64,000 bases of DNA, taken from positions 124,001-188,000 of the forward strand of contig NZ_JAETXJ010000004.1 in NCBI RefSeq assembly GCF_022508225.1, read 5' to 3'. The notes below the pieces were generated by a model. It was not told where the DNA came from and searched no databases. It saw only the letters and a program-made list of their open reading frames with translations. Source of the DNA: Desulfovibrio sp. UIB00 (GTDB lineage Bacteria; Desulfobacterota; Desulfovibrionia; Desulfovibrionales; Desulfovibrionaceae). Both the position numbers and the translations under genes were made by a program. Numbering within the stretch: the stretch's first letter is position 1; each line of letters begins with the position of its first letter. Below, one piece after another: positions 60,377 to 64,000 of the stretch.

Positions 60377-61017
60377 CGCCTGATGCAATGATGGCCTTTT
60401 TTGCCGCCGCCCTGCTGCTTGGCATTGCGCCCGGCCCGGACAATATCTTTGTGCTCACCCAGTCTGCTCTTTTTGGCGTAGGCGCTGGCATAATCACCAC
60501 GCTAGGGCTTGTTACAGGCCTGTGCGTTCATACTACGGCAGTTGCACTGGGTGTTGCCGCCATTTTCCAGACCTCGGCCCTGGCCTTTACCCTGCTCAAA
60601 GTCGCGGGCGCGGGCTATCTGCTGTGGCTTGCATGGCTCTCGTTTCGCGCCGGGGCATCCACAGCCGCTGTGGCGGATGGAGCTTCCAGTAGCACTGGCA
60701 GCAACTTCCCCGGCTACATGACGCTCTATCGCCGGGGAATAGTGATGAATGTCACCAACCCCAAGGTTTCACTATTTTTTCTGGCATTCTTGCCGCAATT
60801 CTGCGACCCCGCTCGCGGTAGTGTGGCCTTGCAGGTGCTGAGCCTCGGCGGTCTTTTCATGCTGGCTACCATCGTGGTTTTCTGGACTGTGGCCGCCCTT
60901 GGGGGCCGTCTGGCCGTCTGGTTCAACCGCTCAAAGCGCGGGCAGATCATGATGCAACGTGTGGCGGGCTGCGTGTTTGTGGGGTTGGCTTCCGCCCTGC
61001 TGCTCAGCGGGCGCTGA
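60370..61017 (+). CDS. LysE/RhtB-family exporter
   Basis: 215 residues with six membrane helices. The family signature is LGIAPGPDNIFVLTQSA, and NPKVSLFFLAFLPQF occurs in the second half. It exports amino acids or derivatives; the substrate is unknown. ATG 60370 overlaps the GIY-YIG gene end; GGAGAG lies about ten bases upstream. It is a different paralogue from the one at 28241 and lacks that protein's long linker. Confidence 0.88.
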   Translation: MLTPDAMMAFFAAALLLGIAPGPDNIFVLTQSALFGVGAGIITTLGLVTGLCVHTTAVALGVAAIFQTSALAFTLLKVAGAGYLLWLAWLSFRAGASTAAVADGASSSTGSNFPGYMTLYRRGIVMNVTNPKVSLFFLAFLPQFCDPARGSVALQVLSLGGLFMLATIVVFWTVAALGGRLAVWFNRSKRGQIMMQRVAGCVFVGLASALLLSGR

Positions 61018-61060
61018 TGCGCAACGCGGGCTGCTCGTTTATAAATTTACAGGAGTGCTG

Positions 61061-62038
61061 ATGTATTCACGCCCCCGCTACTCCCGCCGCTCTGTTCTGG
61101 CTGGCCTTTGCGCCCTGCCCGTTGCCATGTTTGGGGCCGCTATGGGCGCGCCAGTCATCAGTAGCGCACTGGCCGCTGCCAGCCCCGACATCAGCGCAAA
61201 ATCCCAGCAAAAAATGCTGGCCGAGCTTGAGGCGTCAAGCGGCGGCAGGCTTGGCGTGGCGGCCAGTGTCAGCAATGGGGGCAACGTGTTGTCGTACCGT
61301 GGGAACGAACGCTTCCCCATGTGCAGCACATTCAAAGTGCTGGCGGCGTCAGCTGTTCTGCGGGACAAACCGGGCATTCTTGAACAGAGAATCCATTTTG
61401 CCAAAAGCGATATCCAACCATGGTCGCCCGTTACAGAAAAGCACCTTGAAGACGGCATGACGGTATCAGAATTGTGCGCGGCCATGCTCCAGCACAGCGA
61501 CAATACGGCTGCCAACCTTGTGCTTGCCCAGTTGGGCGGCCCTGCGGGCTTGACCTCCATTGCCCGCAGCTTTGGCGACACCACGTTTCGCCTCGACCGC
61601 TGGGAGGTGGAGTTGAACACTGCCGTCCCCGGCGATGCGCGCGATACCACAACGCCCCTTGCCATGTGTCGCACCCTGAACGGTCTGCTTTGCGGCAACC
61701 TGCTGAAAGCGCCTGCCAGAAAGCAGCTCACAGACTGGATGCTGGGCTGCGCTACCGGGGCAGGACGCACTCCCGCTGGTGCGCCGCAGGGCTGGCGCTC
61801 GGCGCACAAAAGCGGCAGCGGAGAAAACGGCACCGCCAACGATGTGGGCGTACTGTTGCCGCCGAGCAATCCCGAACAGGCCACGACCCGCAGGGGCAAA
61901 AACAAGCCGCTGGTTGTGGCCCTCTACCTCACAGGATCAAAACTGACCGGGCCGGAAAACGACAAAATCCTTGCCCAGGCGACTCGCCTGGTCTGCGCCG
62001 CAGAAGGGCTTGCGACGCCGCTTGACAATATGTATTGA
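61061..62038 (+). CDS. bla: Class A serine beta-lactamase (DES-1-like), Tat leader
   Basis: 325 residues with an RRSVLAGL Tat-type leader. The catalytic set is intact: STFK (Ser89, Lys92; Ambler 70 and 73), SDN at 146-148 (130-132) and the omega-loop glutamate in WEVELN (Glu182; Ambler 166). The 234-236 triad is KSG instead of the common KTG, followed by Ser. Chromosomal class A enzymes of this type (DES-1) are known from D. desulfuricans, so this is probably a resident gene. No LysR-type regulator is adjacent. AGGAGTGCTG precedes ATG 61061. Confidence 0.9.
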   Translation: MYSRPRYSRRSVLAGLCALPVAMFGAAMGAPVISSALAAASPDISAKSQQKMLAELEASSGGRLGVAASVSNGGNVLSYRGNERFPMCSTFKVLAASAVLRDKPGILEQRIHFAKSDIQPWSPVTEKHLEDGMTVSELCAAMLQHSDNTAANLVLAQLGGPAGLTSIARSFGDTTFRLDRWEVELNTAVPGDARDTTTPLAMCRTLNGLLCGNLLKAPARKQLTDWMLGCATGAGRTPAGAPQGWRSAHKSGSGENGTANDVGVLLPPSNPEQATTRRGKNKPLVVALYLTGSKLTGPENDKILAQATRLVCAAEGLATPLDNMY

Positions 62039-62084
62039 CATGATTGACGAGCAAAGGTATGAAGTCCGACTTTCGAGGTATCAC

Positions 62085-62654
62085 ATGCAGAACTATCGCA
62101 TTTCTCTCAATGACCTTTCCCCCGAGGGCAAGGAATTTACTCTGGACGACCCCGCCGTCTGGCAGGAACCCATGGAGGAATTCCACCTGGAATGCCGCGT
62201 GAGCAAACCGCTGTGCGCGCGCATTCTGGTTTTGCCCACGGACGGCGGCTGGCTTGTGCGTGGCACGCTTGAGGGAGAAGTTGTTCTGCCTTGCAGCCGT
62301 TGCGCGGAAGATTCCACCGTGACCATTGCCGCGCGCTTTGAAGATTTTGAGAGTCTTCCTGGCGGCAGCGATGATGAAGACCAAGAAGAAAGTTACGCCC
62401 CCCTGCCCGATATGGATGGCGTGACCGAAGGCCGCATCGTGTTTGAACGCAACGCCCCCATGCTGGATCTTGCCGCCATTTGCTGGGAAGAACTCATGCT
62501 GGCATTGCCCCCGACACCCCTTTGCCGCGATAACTGCAAAGGCCTGTGCGCCGGGTGCGGGGTTAATCTTAATGAAGGCATGTGCGCCTGCACGGAAGAA
62601 GAAGGCGACCCCCGCATGGCGGCATTGCGCGGCCTCACTCTGCACAAAAACTAG
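62085..62654 (+). CDS. yceD: YceD/DUF177-family protein
   Basis: 189 residues. The DUF177 core includes GEVVLPCSRCAED and the C-terminal CRDNCKGLCAGCGVNLNEGMCAC cysteine region. YceD is conserved upstream of rpmF and has been linked to 23S rRNA accumulation. Cysteines may bind zinc. ATG 62085 has GAGG seven bases upstream. It heads the yceD-rpmF-plsX block. Confidence 0.9.
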   Translation: MQNYRISLNDLSPEGKEFTLDDPAVWQEPMEEFHLECRVSKPLCARILVLPTDGGWLVRGTLEGEVVLPCSRCAEDSTVTIAARFEDFESLPGGSDDEDQEESYAPLPDMDGVTEGRIVFERNAPMLDLAAICWEELMLALPPTPLCRDNCKGLCAGCGVNLNEGMCACTEEEGDPRMAALRGLTLHKN

Positions 62655-62761
62655 ACAATCACAATTTTTTTTACTAATCTGCTGTGTCTTGCGGGCGGGC
62701 AAGTGCGCCAAGCCGCCCAAACCCGCACAAACATTCCGCAAGACAGGAAAAGGAGACTACC

Positions 62762-62944
62762 ATGGCCGTTCAGCAAAATAAGAAATCCCGTTCCCGCAAG
62801 GGCATGCGCCGCTCCCATGATCGCGTGGCCGTGCCTGCCGTTATCTACTGCTCCTGCGGCGAACCCACCGTTCCGCACAGCGTGTGCCCCAACTGCGGTA
62901 CCTACAAAGGCCGCCAGGTGATCGCCAAAAGCGAAAACGAATAA
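62762..62944 (+). CDS. rpmF: Ribosomal protein bL32
   Basis: 60 residues. The N-terminus MAVQQNKKSRSRKGMRRSHD and a zinc-binding pair set CSCG / CPNCG are typical of the C+ form of bL32. AAAGGAG precedes the ATG. The stop overlaps the plsX start by one base. Confidence 0.95.
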   Translation: MAVQQNKKSRSRKGMRRSHDRVAVPAVIYCSCGEPTVPHSVCPNCGTYKGRQVIAKSENE

Positions 62945-63978
62945 TGAACGAGCGCCCCATCATTGCCGTGGACGCCATGGGCGGGGACTTTGGCCCCTCT
63001 GTGGTTGTGCCGGGAGCTATAGAAGCTGCAAGGCTTTATGATCTGCATGTCCAGCTTGTGGGCGACACCCCCAAGCTGGAGGCCGAGCTCGAAAAGCTCG
63101 ATCTCACCAATGTGCATTTCGACATAGTTCATGCCGATGATGTGGTGCATATGAACGAAAAGCCTTCGGACATTCTGCGCCGCAAGAAAAACGCGTCCAT
63201 CCAGGTGGCCTGCCGTCAGGTCAAGGATGGCGCGGCGGATGCTGTTGTCAGCGCCGGGCATTCCGGCGCTACGGTGGCTTGCGGCATGTTCATCATGGGG
63301 CGTTTGCCCGGGGTGGAGCGCCCTGCTCTTGCCACCTTGCTGCCCACGGAAAAAAATCCCGTGGTCGTGCTTGATGTGGGAGCAAATGTGGATTGCCGCC
63401 CCTATCATCTGTTCCAGTTCGGCCTCATGGGCGATGCGTTTGCCCGTGACCTGCTGGGCTATGCCTCCCCACGTGTGAGCATCCTCAGCATTGGCGAAGA
63501 AGAGGGCAAGGGCAACAGTCAGGTCAAGGAAGCCTACGACCTGCTTAAAATGGCCCAAAACCTCAACTTTGCGGGCAATGCCGAAGGGCGCGACATTTTT
63601 ATCGGTAATATCGACGTGGTTGTCTGCGATGGTTTTGTCGGTAACGTGGTCGTTAAAATGAGCGAGGGGCTGGCGACCTCTCTGGTGCGCATGCTCAAGA
63701 AGGTGTTTACGTCCGGCGTGTTGCCCGCCATTGGCGGCATGCTGGCCAAAGGCGCTTTCAAACGCTTTGCCAGCACCATTGACTATGCAGAATACGGCGG
63801 CGCGCCCCTGCTGGGCCTTCAGGGTCTGGCCATTGTCTGCCACGGGCGCTCCAGCGCCAAGGCCATGACAAACGCCATCAAGATGAGCGGAACCTTTGTG
63901 CGCAAGGGAACCAGCAGCCGCCTCGGTGAAATAATTCTTGCCAACGAGGAACTCACACGTTTCTCCCGCGCTATATAA
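62944..63978 (+). CDS. plsX: PlsX phosphate acyltransferase
   Basis: 344 residues. It starts with IIAVDAMGGDFGP and contains VSAGHSGATVACGMF and NIDVVVCDGFVGNVVVKMSEG, all PlsX hallmarks. It converts acyl-ACP to acyl-phosphate for phospholipid synthesis. Coupled to rpmF by overlap, the usual arrangement before fabH. Confidence 0.95.
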   Translation: MNERPIIAVDAMGGDFGPSVVVPGAIEAARLYDLHVQLVGDTPKLEAELEKLDLTNVHFDIVHADDVVHMNEKPSDILRRKKNASIQVACRQVKDGAADAVVSAGHSGATVACGMFIMGRLPGVERPALATLLPTEKNPVVVLDVGANVDCRPYHLFQFGLMGDAFARDLLGYASPRVSILSIGEEEGKGNSQVKEAYDLLKMAQNLNFAGNAEGRDIFIGNIDVVVCDGFVGNVVVKMSEGLATSLVRMLKKVFTSGVLPAIGGMLAKGAFKRFASTIDYAEYGGAPLLGLQGLAIVCHGRSSAKAMTNAIKMSGTFVRKGTSSRLGEIILANEELTRFSRAI

Positions 63979-63993
63979 CCCTACGGTATTTCT

Positions 63994-64000
63994 ATGAATC
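63994..64000 (+). CDS. Possible start of the next gene (fabH expected), partial
   Basis: Only ATGAATC is visible. After plsX the expected neighbour is fabH, and the ATG lies 16 bases after the plsX stop, but two codons cannot confirm this. Confidence 0.25.

Overview
The window looks like a chromosomal segment of a GC-rich sulfate-reducing bacterium of the Desulfovibrio group, closest in character to D. desulfuricans-type gut or sediment strains. The signs are a 16-heme HmcA with HmcB, C, D and E, a DcrA-like chemoreceptor with a c-type heme motif, a class A beta-lactamase of the chromosomal Desulfovibrio kind, a glycyl-radical-type microcompartment tail, a tungsten aldehyde oxidoreductase, and the yicC-remA-gmk and yceD-rpmF-plsX housekeeping blocks. 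I see no insertion sequence, prophage, CRISPR array, rRNA or tRNA.

Layout. 1-2585: end of a bacterial microcompartment operon (PduS-, PduT-, PduU/EutS- and PduV/EutP-like); its signature enzyme lies upstream of the window. 2586-3415: AT-rich spacer. 3419-5951: exported tetraheme cytochrome plus heme-motif chemoreceptor. 6097-7921: ArsR, ArsP-type permease and mini-thioredoxin. 8073-11208: acyltransferase, membrane protein, PhzF and a small lipoprotein. 11317-13817: metNIQ methionine importer. 14172-15230: membrane Fe-S protein. 15326-25342: a ten-kilobase minus-strand cluster, fdhD-ydhY-ydhV(AOR)-(ydhW position)-hmcB-hmcC-hmcD-hmcE-hmcA, with a divergent moeA (25942-27231). 27326-28939: AraC regulator and LysE exporter. 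29088-32446: DUF4139 protein and EttA. 32929-42146: a minus-strand block with a sigma54 activator, TAXI-TRAP transporter, DapA-family aldolase, PPC-domain protein, zinc ribbon, TrxB, TrxA and cysteine desulfidase; a BASS transporter and RidA diverge from it (42346-43863). 44057-63978: mainly housekeeping genes (pgl, mtaB, yicC-remA-gmk, pyrF, recJ, rpmF-plsX) mixed with a second chemoreceptor, a Sel1 protein, LysE, GIY-YIG and beta-lactamase genes.

How the parts fit. The fdhD-AOR-Hmc cluster reads as one redox unit: a YdhV-type tungstopterin oxidoreductase, Fe-S proteins with Tat-type leaders, an NrfD-type quinone-interacting membrane protein and a 16-heme periplasmic cytochrome, with moeA and fdhD alongside for cofactor insertion and enzyme maturation. 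A sigma54 -24/-12 match and three 22-bp direct repeats sit in front of fdhD. The 33-42 kb block reads as a regulated uptake-and-catabolism locus whose substrate is unknown; it links a carboxylate importer to a Schiff-base aldolase, a dedicated thioredoxin couple and an H2S-releasing cysteine desulfidase. These two loci are the best candidates for under-described systems.

Gene starts were chosen from Shine-Dalgarno spacing, gene overlap and family start positions. All homology calls come from reading motifs and from memory of the families; no database search was run.
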